64,000 nt of DNA from Oegoconia quadripuncta (Eukaryota > Arthropoda > Insecta > Lepidoptera > Autostichidae): the NCBI GenBank assembly GCA_949316235.1, contig OX438759.1:17298618-17362617 (forward strand), written 5' to 3'. The position numbers and the translations under genes were made by a program. Below are positions 49,226 through 59,841 of the stretch, piece after piece (positions within the stretch are counted from its first letter, which is position 1; each line of letters starts with the position of its first letter). The notes under the pieces are model-generated. The model made no database searches. It had not been told where the DNA came from and saw nothing but the letters and a program-made list of their open reading frames with translations.

Positions 49226-49616
49226 TCTTCTTAACACTAAATCAAAGTAATAGCTCTAAATCAACGCATAACGTCGACACATTATTGGAGGCGAAATACT
49301 CAGTAGCAATGCGTTATAGCCATTATATCCCAGATATGGGTTGATAGTTACCTTAATGGTTAATGGCCTATTAAGCCGATTGTCGACCAATCGAGACTTG
49401 GTAATGCATCTTACCGCAGTCTGTGGTTGACCCACCAGTCAAATGTTAAGTCTATAAATAACATAGACTTATTCGTATACAATCAAAATGGCACCACTTC
49501 ATTGGTGTTAAAAAGGAAGTTTGGTACCAATGGGAAATTATTCATGTACCGACTTGTTCGCGAACTGTCATATCAAATGTCACGTTACTGTGTCACGAAC
49601 GTAATTTGCTAGGTAT
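49226..49616. other. No recognised feature
   Basis: A 61-codon frame at 49427-49612 has no motif. Confidence 0.4.
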
Positions 49617-49690
49617 TTTAGGGTGCTCTTAACTTGGCCTTTCTTTAAGATGCCCCTACCAACACTACCATCCACATTTACTTTTAAATA
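49617..49690 (-). repeat. LINE-derived repeat, short
   Basis: CTTGGCCTTTCTTTAAGATG and CCCTACCAACACTACCATCC match 43700-43770. Confidence 0.65.
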
Positions 49691-50399
49691 CGTGTAAATT
49701 GCATTATCTTTCTGCACACATTTCAACCAAAGCGAATCAATTTGGTAATAAGCTAATTGATTAAAGCTAAGCAATTAGGTAATAAGTCGTAAAGCGACAT
49801 CCCTGTTGGTCCTGTTCAACTCTGCCGAGAACTACACGGCTGAATGTTAATATCTAGCATTAATGTACTCCATTTTTAAATAAGTTTCCATATGAGCGCA
49901 ATTCCACCCTCTACCTTACGTACGCGCAAACGCTGATAAACGACAACGATTCACTTCAATAATACTAACGACAATAACATACACGTACAATTAAAAAATA
50001 AATTAATACATGAGAAGAGTCAGTAACAAAGGCTAGTGTGTATGTGGACCGTTAAGGTACAGTCGGTACAATAAATATTATAAATAGACAGTTTTATAAC
50101 AGGCCTTGAACAAATAGCGCTCTGCTCCGCGAAATTAAAAGTCGACCTTCCCTGTATAAATCACCTCCAAAGTCGCTTGCATAAAAATGTACAATTTTAA
50201 CTTTGCTTTGGGAAATTAAGAAAATAACGTTGGGCAGATTCTAGATTATAGGATGTGATTCATTTGCAGCGCTTGAAGACAATTACTATTGGCGAAACAT
50301 GTCGAAGTTATTACCATAGAACATGGGCATAACGAAAATTATAGCGAATGCCCGCGTCTTTGAATAAAGCATCTTTTTATACATTATTATATTTATTGC
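49691..50399. other. No recognised feature
   Basis: Possibly single-copy. No frame above about 64 codons and no repeat head. Confidence 0.4.
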
Positions 50400-50612
50400 A
50401 CTAAGCGGTTCGACTCTTCATTCATAATGCGAACAGCCAAGGCATGTAACTCCCTTCCGGCGTCAGTCTTTCCTGAATCCTATAACCTTGGGATATTCAA
50501 GAGCAGGGTGAATAGGCATCTACTGAGATCGCGTGCTTCATCTTCGGCCACATCGTCACTTCCCATCAGGTGAAATTGTGGTCAATCGCGTATCCAATTA
50601 ATCATTAAAAAA
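50400..50612 (+). pseudogene. LINE-G RT C-terminal end
   Basis: Encodes AVRLFIHNANSQGM-like and TPFRRQSFLNPITLGYSRAG in broken frames; the DNA blocks GAACAGCCAAGGCATGTAAC, TCCCTTCCGGCGTCAGTCTT and CCATCAGGTGAAATTGTGGT match 25347-25592. A tail at about 50606. Confidence 0.75.
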
Positions 50613-50627
50613 AAAACATACATGTGA

Positions 50628-51055
50628 TCACGCCTGTTTTCCGTTGGGGTAGGCAGAGACGGGATTGGTACCTAAAATCAACTTTCTTTAGATCAACTTT
50701 CATTATACCAACGCCAATAGGTCAACAGTGTAACAGGTCAACCAGTTATTGTATCAATAATTTGTTATATCAATGGTTCATTAGATTGTTTACGAATTAA
50801 AATAGGTGTCATTAAAGGTAATAATACTTATGTGGCATAGTAATAAATAGATTTCCACTTGCAACGATCCTGACATACTACTTTTCCTTCTACCACTCTC
50901 ATCAAATGCTTCATGCATGCTCATCGGTAAATGGTTGACCGCACCTGACCTTTTGTGAGTCATCATCAGTCACTTGATTGCCGTAAGTCCTTCTTGGTCG
51001 ACGTTTACTGACCCTTCCATTCACGCTTTCGGTATATATTGCTTTTGTTAATCTC
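50628..51055 (-). repeat. LINE-derived repeat with a 180-bp insert
   Basis: GTGATCACGCCTGTTTTCCG, GGGGTAGGCAGAGACGGG and, after about 50668-50850 of unrelated AT-rich sequence, TTCCACTTGCAACGATCCTG. Same family as 43556-43870. Confidence 0.65.
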
Positions 51056-51538
51056 TTTTTTATAACAACGTTTTAATCGGTATTTATACATGTACATTTC
51101 TATAATAGCTCCAGTAGCCTAATCGGGTTAAACGATTTTGAAGTGAAAGGTGTCGATAGAGTTGTATTCATTTTTTTTTTTATTTATTGCGGCATTGGCA
51201 ACTTAGCCATCAGCCAAAACCATGACAATTACAAAAGTAAGTATTTCGAACTAAAATTCACAACATTAATTTACACAAGATAGTAAGAAAAATTATAACT
51301 AAACCTAAATCTAAAATTTGTATTCATCCTCAGAGAGTCATAGAATATATTTTAGAGTAAACAATTACGGTTTTTTATTTTTAAATACGTATCTATATTA
51401 TTATTATTTATTTATACTTTGACAAACACTTACAAACACAAACATCTACAGATAAAAAATTGCGTCTAGCGCATCTGCTCGAGGCGGCATAGTGTCCAAC
51501 AGGCAAGCGGCGTTCCCGAGCTGAATAGCGAGACTTAA
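51056..51538. other. Mostly unassigned
   Basis: A T run at 51173-51182 followed by TTGCGGCATTGGCAACTTAG may be a minus-strand LINE tail. Not confirmed. Confidence 0.3.
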
Positions 51539-51894
51539 GGTCTTAGCATACGTGACGTGTTTATTCTCGTGCCGGACGGAACGGGACGATTTTTTGACAT
51601 CGTTGCATTTAAAAACATAGCAATAAAATACACGTGGCGAGAAACACGGGCGGAACGGGACGGCAATAGAAAAAACATCGTTATGGCATCTTCTTCATCT
51701 AACACTACGGCAACCATTGCTAGTTCTTCAAAAGTAAAATCGAACATTTTGTGCTGAAATATGGTTGCAGCACTAGCACGACTATCGTTGAACACCGTCC
51801 TGTAGGTATGTTTTAAAACCACTTTCACGTTAGGAACTATACCTGTCCCGTCTCCGTTCCGTCCGAGAAATTACCCGTCACGTATGCTAAGACC
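51539..51894 (-). mobile_element. PIF/Harbinger-like MITE with coding remnant
   Basis: GGTCTTAGCATACGTGACG at left and its exact complement at right (51876-51894) form the TIR. GGGACGG/GACGGAACGG blocks repeat inside. The minus strand encodes MFDFTFEELAMVAVVLDEED (51751-51692), which resembles the acidic N-terminus of Harbinger-type nuclease proteins. The superfamily call rests on that and is tentative. Confidence 0.65.
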
Positions 51895-51961
51895 TTTATT
51901 CTCTGAGCTAGGAAGCCGTCCGTGCTGTCACCAGTATTATTATTAGAATTCCCTAACCAAT

Positions 51962-52060
51962 TATCACAGGCTATTAGACATAGACATAGAAACTTTTTAT
52001 TCAGTGCCACAATACATTGTACAGAACCATAAATATAATATTTAAAGAACTTTTTTTTAA
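51962..52060 (-). repeat. LINE 3' tail
   Basis: The minus strand ends GGCACTGAATAAAAAGTTTC and TATGTCTATGTCTA, an AATAAA plus short-repeat tail. Confidence 0.5.
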
Positions 52061-52107
52061 ATTTCTTCCCACTGATTACAGAAAAATATATTTAAATTTA
52101 TTAGGAT

Positions 52108-52245
52108 CAGGATGTGGTTCCGGATCAGTACGCTTCCAACTTCGGCTTCATTTTCACTTAAATGTGCATAAAGAAAACTTAACATCAGGTGAGATTGAAG
52201 TCAAGCGCTAACCCGTTGTTGCGCATATTACAAAAAAAAAATAAG
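52108..52245 (+). repeat. SINE-C 3' fragment with small insertion
   Basis: TTCCGGATCAGTACGCTTCC to the A tail; ATGTGCATAAAGAAAACTTAAC is an added duplicate of the tail inside the fragment. Confidence 0.75.
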
Positions 52246-52309
52246 TGTACCTCAGTAAAATTTTATTGCTTGCATTCTACTGTCACAAATTCGATAATTT
52301 GTAATATTA

Positions 52310-52446
52310 ATAAAAAAAAAAATATCTTTGCACATACACACAGCGCCATCTAGTTCCACACTAAGCAACTAGGCTTGTATTATAGATACCGGATGGTTGA
52401 TAAACTACACAAATACATTTTTTTTTTGCAAATAAATACATATTAG
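52310..52446 (-). repeat. SINE-B 3' half, split by SINE-A
   Basis: ATACACACAGCGCCATCTAG to GCAAATAAATACATATT. The 5' half is at 52676. Confidence 0.85.
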
Positions 52447-52675
52447 ACGACCGATAGTGGACAGTGACCCTGTCAGCGAAACCAACGGTTGCGGGTTCGA
52501 ATCCCGCGATGGGTAAATGTTTGTGTGATGAATATGAACATTTATTCCTGAGTCATGGATGATATAAATATTTATGTATGTTTATCCGTTATCTAGTATC
52601 CATAGTACAAGCTTTGCTAAGTTTGGGACTAGATCATTGGTCGAAATATTTATTATTATTATCATTATGTAAATG
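52447..52675 (+). repeat. SINE-A inside SINE-B
   Basis: CGACCGATAGTGGACAGTGA (the GGTGTAG part is lost), B box GGGTTCGAATCCC, end GGTCGAAATATTTATT then ATT repeats. Confidence 0.85.
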
Positions 52676-52800
52676 AAAAACATCCATAACTCGGGAACAC
52701 ATGCCTGTATTCATCATACAAACATATGCCCCTAGCGGGATTCGAACCCGCGACCTTTTGGTATAGCAGCAGAGGTTCTAACCACTACACCAAACAATTT
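52676..52800 (-). repeat. SINE-B 5' half
   Basis: AAAACATCCATAACTCGGGA, B-box complement GGGATTCGAACCC and head complement ACTACACCAAACAA. Confidence 0.85.
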
Positions 52801-53087
52801 GTAGTGTGCTTCATTAATAAATAATGTATATCATTTTCAAAACCATCGATCGTGTGGATATCGTCGCTCCGTACGTAATGTGTGTGTGAGACTCTGCATT
52901 GGTGACGTAACAGTGTAACGTATAAAACGCCGCAATTTTTTTCAAACCAAATCCACTCACCAACATAAATTTTACACAAAACGAAAGATACAACAATACA
53001 TTTTGAACTTGCACATAAATCGGCTCTGTGATATTAAATATTCGTTTAGCCGCCGCGCTTCAATGTGCCATTAATAATAATATTGGA

Positions 53088-53190
53088 TACATTCGCCCGT
53101 TTGCGGGCAAGAGCCACATTTTACCTTTCAATAGTTATACTCGAGCGAACGGTGAATAATCGGTCGCGTTCGGTTCCGCAGCGAACAAGA
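53088..53190. mobile_element. Possible small TIR element
   Basis: ATTGGATACATTCGCCCG and, on the minus strand, ATTGATACATTCTTGTTCG share an ATTG(G)ATACATTC end. About 100 bp, GC-rich interior. Confidence 0.35.
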
Positions 53191-53205
53191 ATGTATCAAT
53201 AGCAT

Positions 53206-53250
53206 TGTTTTTTTTTTATGCATAACGGGTTGATACTTGACCTCAATCAA
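53206..53250 (-). repeat. SINE-C 3' scrap
   Basis: T run, then ATGCATAACGGGTTGATACT and TGACCTCAATCAATC. Confidence 0.65.
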
Positions 53251-53282
53251 TCATCAATTGTGGATGGAATGAAGACCGTAGA

Positions 53283-53812
53283 TGTATGAAGATGTATGTA
53301 CGCAAAAATATATGCCTATTTCGTAAACATTCTGATAATCATAATTTGAATACTAGAAACAAAAGTAAAATTGAAATTCCACAATTTAGACTTAGCAAGG
53401 TTAGCACATCCTTTGTGGGACACAGCATACGCTTTTACAATAAAATACCAGAACATGTATTGAGTTTAACAGAGCAGAAATTTAAACGCCACATTAAAGA
53501 AACTCTGTGTAAGAAGGGTTATTACAGGATAGATGATTATTTAGGCGATAAGGAGGTCTGGTGTTAGCTGGTCGTTATGTTAATTGCTATTGTTTTGTAA
53601 TATGTAATATTAAAATGTAATATTATTGTAAAGATGGAAACAAATTGAAAAGATGTGTTGTTGCGGAGTTTCTTGTCGCTTCTTCTCCCTAACCATAACA
53701 CCTTGCGAAGCGATGTAGTTTAAAAAAAAATAATAACATGTTGACTTTCAATAAGTGATATTTTTGTATCCTGTATTGAATAAAATATTTTTGATTTTGA
53801 TTTTGATTTTGA
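53283..53812 (+). pseudogene. LINE-H RT C-terminal end with 3' UTR
   Basis: 93 codons (53286-53567) encode NHNLNTRNKSKIEIPQFRLS, KVSTSFVGHSIRFYNKIPEH and KETLCKKGYYRIDDYLGDKE, ending VWC. It is the best preserved LINE-H tail here; NTRNK...FRL-KVS-SF-G--IRFYNK-P is the conserved pattern. The 3' UTR ends GAATAAAATATTTTTGATTT with a (TTTTGA)3 tail. The RT domain is missing, so it is dead. Confidence 0.85.
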
Positions 53813-54085
53813 CCTACAAGGTATTTAAAGAGCATATAAGTTCCCATTGCTCGAGCCCAGCCTTCTCTCAGGGGCAAGGTATGGAACGTAAGCGTGTTAA
53901 TTATGAATTGTGGGTTTCTTGCGCCGCTTCTTTTCCAACAGATGATTTCCCTTTCCGAAGCGGCAGTAGCTTGGACATACCGACTGACAGATAAATGCAA
54001 TAAACCTTTTTTATTTCCAGTAGATTTAAATTGACATTCAACAAATGATATCATGTATCTTACGTTGAAATTAATGCTTGAAGTT
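53813..54085 (+). repeat. Second LINE-H 3' UTR
   Basis: From TTTCTTGCGCCGCTTCTTTT (53929) to TTGAAATTAATGCTTGAAG it is nearly identical to 4812-4978. Confidence 0.8.
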
Positions 54086-54189
54086 ATTGGTGAATTCAGA
54101 GTTCACACACACATAAATATACAATCAAATTAAAAAAAAATGGGAAAAGACAAAGAGAAAGAGAAGAATAATCCTTAACCAGTTCTCCA

Positions 54190-54425
54190 GACTGACTTAA
54201 ATCGGTCTCATTGGTCAGACTTCATGTAGGGGATGCTCTACGGTACAGTCAGTAGATAGGCTTCAATTAAAAACAACAAGGATCGATTATTCAACTTGCC
54301 CTCCGAAGCACAAACATTCGTATGAAAATTTCATTAGAGGTCATCCATCCAAGGACCAGCGGCGCCAGCCATTGCTTAACTTCGCTAATCAAAAACGAGT
54401 AGCTGATACCATTGCGCCACGAATA
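54190..54425 (-). repeat. 5S-SINE copy 3
   Basis: The minus strand reads TTAGCGAAGTTAAGCAATGG, CTGGCGCCGCTGGTCCTTGG and ATGGATGACCTCTAATG. It keeps the 5S-like box A but box C has changed. 3' tail truncated. Confidence 0.65.
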
Positions 54426-54725
54426 CTTCTAATATGGTTTAACAACGCTTCTGGATCTCGAAACCGACTTTTTGATCTGTCGTACGGTTTTTTTTATTAC
54501 AGAATTACTAACGTAAAATATGCATTCCACAGTTTCAGGGGTACGTTCAAGAGTACGGATTTCTCGGTTGCCATCCGCTCGCTGCGTCCGTGTGTAATTT
54601 AAGTGCACACACAAACACTTACGTATGCAAGTTTGCTAATATAGAGTACTGATGGGCTGCCTGAGAATTATGGGTCTGCCATCCTTATCTTTGGAACTTC
54701 AGATGTCATGTCTTGTATGAACTGA
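54426..54725. other. No recognised feature
   Basis: Overlapping frames of 76 (+) and 61 (-) codons without motifs. Confidence 0.4.
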
Positions 54726-54902
54726 TTTACTACCGCCAAACAGCAATGTTGATAGCATTGTTGTGTTCCGGTTGTCAGAGATATAGCCAGTCCCCCAAAT
54801 AAGATAGGGTTTCCGGGTCAGTACGCTACCACCTTCGGCATCATTTTCACTTAACATCAGGTGTGATTGAGGTCAAGTCTAACCCGTTGTGGATAAAAAA
54901 AA
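54726..54902 (+). repeat. SINE-C 3' half
   Basis: CCGCCAAACAGCAATGTTGA to GTTGTGGATAAAAAAAAA. Confidence 0.85.
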
Positions 54903-55370
54903 ATTCCGTCCATCAGGTGATCAGGCTCGTTTGTCATAGCTAGTTTAACTTAAAGATATTCCGCTCGTCCCAGTGAAACCGAGTCCGATGTTAAGTGGCC
55001 ATAAATTCAAGTGCCGTCGTTCGGGATGATTCCAGCCGTTTCACTTTTGGGCTTTTTACGTATTTTCAGTTTTCACCGTCTTGGTACGTGGAATATATGG
55101 CTATGGGATTTGCCGTTTGGTATCTTTATGGGTTTGTATGACGTACCCCATATCACATACGTATCACTGAATACTGATATAACTACATATAATTGAAAAT
55201 TTAGCAACCCTCGACAACATTAATTTATGGAACGAATGATTATCATCCAGAACATTGATCGTAATCAATAGTGGTGCGGAATTACACGAATTCAAGTTCA
55301 CCCTGGAGTTTAAAAGAAGTTAATGGTCCATCCAACTTCGACCTAATGTTAACAATGCTAAAGTTGGATG
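54903..55370. other. No recognised feature
   Basis: A 61-codon plus-strand frame at 55011-55196 has no recognisable motif. Confidence 0.4.
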
Positions 55371-55560
55371 TTTGTTCTCACTGCGAAACGGGCGGAACGA
55401 ATTTGAATGAAATTTGGTACACAGGTAGCATGAATGGCATGGATAGGACATAGGATACTTTATAACCCGATAAAATGAGTTCCCGAGAGATAAAAAAAGA
55501 GCGTTTACATATATATGAACGACATTAACGCGGGCGAAGCAGCGGGTAAGTGCTAGTGAA
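55371..55560 (+). repeat. Hel-like repeat
   Basis: CGAATTTGAATGAAATTTGG, CCCGATAAAATGAGTTCCCG and the end GCGGGCGAAGCAGCGGGTAAGTGCTAGT. Confidence 0.65.
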
Positions 55561-55682
55561 ATACAAAATTGGATATTTACATACACACATCAATTAGCCA
55601 TTATGTCCGCACGGCTGGGGCACATCTCGCCTTTTGTATATAAAGTAAAGTATTTTTTTTTTAATCCGATATTGATATAAAT

Positions 55683-55845
55683 AATAAATATTTCGGACAC
55701 TTACACCAACCATCTAGTCCCAAACTAAGCAAAGCTTGTGCTATGGATACTAGATAACGGATAAACATACATAAATATTTAAATAAACATCCAAGACTCG
55801 CGAATAAATGTTCGTATTCATCACACAAACTTTTACTATATACTA
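55683..55845 (-). repeat. SINE-A 3' part
   Basis: CGGACACTTACACCAACCAT to CATCACACAAACTTTTAC. The head and B box are missing. Confidence 0.85.
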
Positions 55846-56111
55846 CTACTACTTTGAATTTGGAACATTACAACGCTCCAGCAATGTTGTATGAAACGGC
55901 GTGCTGGGGTTATTATATACTCTTTGATTGGATCTATTTTATCATTCTTGGCATACCAAAATCTCTTTGCTTAGTACAAATTGTATTCACGTGGCTGTAT
56001 GCGTAAATGCGTTTGCCTTCCGGCACAGATGATAAATAGAAAATCGGCGGCAAAGCTGAAAATTCGTCTTAATTTGTTATTTCCCTGCATTCTTTTGAGA
56101 AAAGCACTATA

Positions 56112-57152
56112 CAGGGCGTCCCACGGCTATGCCACATGGAAGGAAAGTACCTTGAATTTTGTAGATGGAAGATTTTACTGAAAGAAGACATTATTTTAAT
56201 TTAAAAAACAATTTAAACTGCATTCATAGATTTTTAAATAAGTACATGGTTGAACCGGGAATCGAACCCTTTATTTATAAAAAAAAAATTACCATGTAAC
56301 TTTATCATACCGATCGAAAGGCTTCATCATAAGGATAATTTTTTGCTAAATAACATAGTGTCAGAAATAAAAGGAAGACCATGAATTTTAACATTTTTAA
56401 TACAAAATTAATCAAATTTATCAAATGCTCAAAATGAGTCCCATCCTGTTCAATACAAAGTCACACTCTTTTGATTATTTCGCTCCCTGTCGATTTTTTG
56501 ATCATGTTGTGGTGGATATTTAGAATAATACGTCGAAGTTCAGTTTGTAGCTCGTGGACACTTTGACACTGGTTCTTGTAAAGTAAATTTTTTACATAAC
56601 CCCATAAAAAAAATCTAACGGAGTTAGATCTGGGGATCTCGGCGGCCATTTTTTCGTCCATTTGTCCCGATCCAGGAAAGAAAATGTTCATTGAGATAGT
56701 CCTACTTACTAATTACGTATCTCTTTATCATTTTATCATGAACTTAAATTATAATAGGGAAATGATGCATACTTCTCGAATGGGTAATTAGTATTAGTAA
56801 TGATAATGTCAGTTGTATGTCCTTACGGCAATGTCAGCTTTTCATTTTTCTGAACAAAATTGAACATCTAATGTTAAAATTCATGGTCTTCCTTTTATTT
56901 CTGACAATATGTTATTTAGCAAAAAATAATCCTTATGATGAAGCCTTTCGATCGGTATGATAAAGCTACATGGTAATTTTTTTTTATAAATAGATGGTTC
57001 GATTCCCGGTTCAACCATGTACTTATTTAAAAATCTATGAATGCAGTTTAAATTGTTTTTTAAATTAAAATAATGTCTTCTTTCAGTAAAATCTTCCATC
57101 TACAAAATTCAAGGTACTTTCCCTCCATGTGGCATAGCCGTGGGACGCCCTG
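56112..57152 (-). mobile_element. Long-TIR transposon, internally deleted relative
   Basis: CAGGGCGTCCCACGGCTATG at both ends with TA on each side (56110-56111 and 57153-57154). The TIRs are 284 bp (56112-56395 and 56869-57152) and diverged from, but clearly homologous to, those of 14099-16218. The interior is only about 470 bp and retains the 3' end of a transposase gene. Non-autonomous. Confidence 0.88.
56461..56691 (-). pseudogene. Transposase C-terminal remnant
   Basis: Encodes PRSNSVRFFLWGYVKNLLYK and ELQTELRRIILNIHHNMIKK, which align with ARSPDLTPLDFFFWGYVKDM and ELQTELCHITSSVHHKMIRK of the intact copy. The final catalytic D is gone (RFFL for DFFF). A TGA (56461-56463) interrupts the last about 20 codons, which are still readable beyond it (DGTHFEHLI). 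Everything before the third catalytic residue is deleted. Confidence 0.85.
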
Positions 57153-57154
57153 TA

Positions 57155-57824
57155 TATGCCTCGGCGGAAATGGCAATTGTCTGTCTCGTATTAGTGAAGT
57201 CCTCGCCTACGGCTCGGCCCTCAAACTCATACTCGACCTGCAATTGCCCATTTCCCGGCCTTTGCAATAATGTACTATTTTTTGTGTATGCAATAAAGTG
57301 TTATAGTAATATTAATCTCTAGAATGATGCCTGGCCATATTAATCGAATTTAGTAGACCACCGACCCAACCATTGTGTTGAGATAATGAGGATTGGAAAT
57401 TCACTGCATTTTACCAATACTGGAGCTATCTATCTGATTTCGGTTCTTCAGTAAGCCATTTTGTCTTTTAATAACAAAATAACCGATTTACTTCCTGAGA
57501 ATTTTCTAAAAATCTTCCATTAATGACTGTCCAGGACACTTGCGCACGTCTTTTGAAGAATTCAATTGCTATAAGTGTCTTTTCAGCTCGTTGTAAAAGG
57601 AGTGGCATTTTAGCGGTGGTGGACGAACGAAACTTAGGGCCACTAAAATGGATTTTTTTAATGTAACTAACACACCAAGCGCAGCTGTAAAAGTGATGAC
57701 TCGTATGTAATTGGTATGCATGTCAAATCAAACGCACTTAATCGTAAATGTAATTAAGATGCTGCGGAGATGAAATATTTTTAACCGCCGCCGACGAAAA
57801 AGGACGCGTGTTATGTGTTTGATG
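57155..57824. other. No recognised feature
   Basis: GCAATAAAGTGTTATAG at 57290 may be a LINE end. The rest is unassigned. Confidence 0.35.
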
Positions 57825-57912
57825 GCGTGGTGTGTGTGTGTGTATGTATGTGTTTGAGAGTGTGCATATGTATGTGGAGGTGTGAGTATGTGTATGTGAG
57901 TGTGTGGAGTGG
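57825..57912. repeat. TG-rich simple repeat
   Basis: Irregular GTGTGT / TATGTGTA units. Confidence 0.9.
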
Positions 57913-57979
57913 TTTAGGATATTATTGAAAGGCGTAAAACGTACATAACCATAGGTGCACGTACAATGTATTTATTGAC

Positions 57980-58043
57980 TTTTTTTTATGCTAAACGGGT
58001 TGGTACTTGACCTCAATCACGCCTGATCTTAAGTGAAGATTTA
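57980..58043 (-). repeat. SINE-C 3' end (terminal piece of a chimera)
   Basis: TTTTTTTATGCTAAACGGGT to CCTGATCTTAAGTGAAGAT. It abuts the shared segment at 58044. Confidence 0.75.
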
Positions 58044-58117
58044 AAATGGCTACATGTACATTAGTTAGAAATAGTTAGATAAAACAGAAATAAAGACGAA
58101 CCCATCCTATTCTATTC
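58044..58117 (-). repeat. Segment shared with 47964-48036
   Basis: Reverse complement of the 3' flank of the SINE-C at 47629, almost without change (TTAAAATGGCTACATGTACA to CCATCCTATTCTATTC). Confidence 0.9.
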
Positions 58118-58421
58118 TTTTTTTTTTATGCACGACGGGTTCGTACTTGACCTCAATCACACCTGATGTTAAATGAAGATGAAGTCGATGGTGGAAGCGT
58201 ACTGACCCGGAAACCCCAACACATTTGGGGGACTGGCTATCTTATCTCTGACAACCGGAACACAACAATGCTATTAACATTGCTGCTTGGCGGCAGATTT
58301 CAATAAGATGGTGGTAGCTAGCCAGGTGGACATTTAAAATATGTACCCCCGTTGGGGATCGAACCCGCGACCTGCGAATCGTAAACCCAATATTGTTTAC
58401 ATTGAGCCACGGAGGCGGTTA
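58118..58421 (-). repeat. SINE-C with 3' passenger
   Basis: Shares variants TTAAATGAAGATGAAGTCGA and TGGTGGAAGCG with 47629-47963. A small deletion removes the GCCCTACCACC...CTTAAAC block. Confidence 0.9.
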
Positions 58422-58861
58422 AACTTTCTTGCATTCTGACGTTAAAGAATGTACTTAGCTGGCTCTTCAGCCGTAGGTTTTTTTTATGGAAAGTGGATGT
58501 ATCCGTCATAGTACACCTTCATGTCATACAGCATTATACGATACATTGACTGATTATTTGAGTTCATTGCACTATGTCGTTATCAAATTTATTAAGTAAG
58601 ATATTCAGACCGTACAGCAACATTTTATCGCACCACCAATGGCTATCTCCCAGTTCGCTCTCGAAAATGGTCTTGGATTAATGACTCTTGTTTAGTTCGG
58701 AAATGTTTTGTCATTGTACAGGTGGGTCTGATTTACTGTATTTAGGGCACTTTACAGGGGATTTCTTTAAGACTCATTCTATACTTCAACAAATGGAATG
58801 TTTCTTAACAATAAATAAATATAGCCACCGTTGTCTCGTTGTCCAGTCTAAATGGGTAAAT
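58422..58861. other. No recognised feature
   Basis: A 61-codon frame (58688-58873) has no motif. Confidence 0.4.
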
Positions 58862-58950
58862 TTTTGGGTGTAACTTCGTATAGTGTGTGATATGACCCTT
58901 TTGTGCTGCTGCAGCACACACATACATTAACCATAATCCTGTAATACATT
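58862..58950 (+). repeat. GATA-LINE 3' UTR piece
   Basis: TATGACCCTTTTGTGCTGCT and GCAGCACACACATACATTAA. Confidence 0.7.
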
Positions 58951-59704
58951 GCCATAATTGTATCGATCTACATTTGTTACTCCTAACTGACATTTTGTTC
59001 TCAAAGACTATTTAGTTGGCCATATTTACAAAAAAAATCAACGCTCTAGTCTTAAAAGTCCGGGCGCAAAAAAAAAATACATGAATTTTTTGGTAAGATT
59101 AAAAGAATATTAAAATACGATTTTCTCAAAAACTATCAACTTTCGAGGAACAATACATGGGGGTCTATCGGATAGTCCATGGAGGCCTCTATCGATAATT
59201 TTCGTTTGATCCATAAGAAAAGCGACACCGTGTATAGTATTCGTCATGTTGACGGGAAAAGCATGTTGTTTTCCTGCAGTTGTATTATAATATAACCTCA
59301 TAGTATTACTATACTTACTAACATCAAAACAAGATAAAAATATTCAGAGGTGCGTTCCAAAACCCACTCCACCCGTCTATTAATCTTCACCTCTTCCCGC
59401 GACATTAGTAATAGTTTCACTTGTTTTATATTCAGAACGCACCCCGGGCCCGACGGGCCTACGTGGGGTGTTGTGTTGGCCCCTTGTCTTGTATGACCCC
59501 GTTTTGGGGGTAGAATATAAAAATTTTATTTATTGTATCTGTAATTCTTTTGTTATTTCGTTTTTGCGGAGTTCTTGGAGGTTTTATTATTACTTATTAT
59601 ATAAAATATTGTAGTGAGAGAATTACCAGATAAATAGACAAGTAACCAAAGAACGTACGTAGTGGTAGCACAATATTATGGTAGTGGTCTAACACATTAT
59701 CATA
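58951..59704. other. Unassigned, with a GC-rich patch
   Basis: ACGCACCCCGGGCCCGACGG, GCCTACGTGGGGTGTTG at 59439-59475 stands out. No gene, LTR pair or TIR identified. Confidence 0.35.
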
Positions 59705-59840
59705 TGTACTACAAGCTTTTCACCCGCGGCTTCGCCTGCGTTGAATATCTTTGCCACGGATATGTTTAATTTGTTTATACTGCAGGAACTACGCACTTTA
59801 TCGGGATAAAAAATGTCATATGTTCTACCTATCCTGTATT
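59705..59840 (-). repeat. Hel-like repeat
   Basis: ACTACAAGCTTTTCACCCGC, GGCTTCGCCTGCG at left and AACTACGCACTTTATCGGGA inside. Confidence 0.65.
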
Positions 59841-59841
59841 C

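Noticed and set aside
51557..51757. 66-codon plus-strand frame
   Set aside because: Opposite strand of the Harbinger-like remnant and inside its MITE. No motif.
53689..54054. 121-codon minus-strand frame
   Set aside because: Antisense to a LINE-H 3' UTR. The similar frame at 4757-4948 exists because the UTR is nearly identical there.
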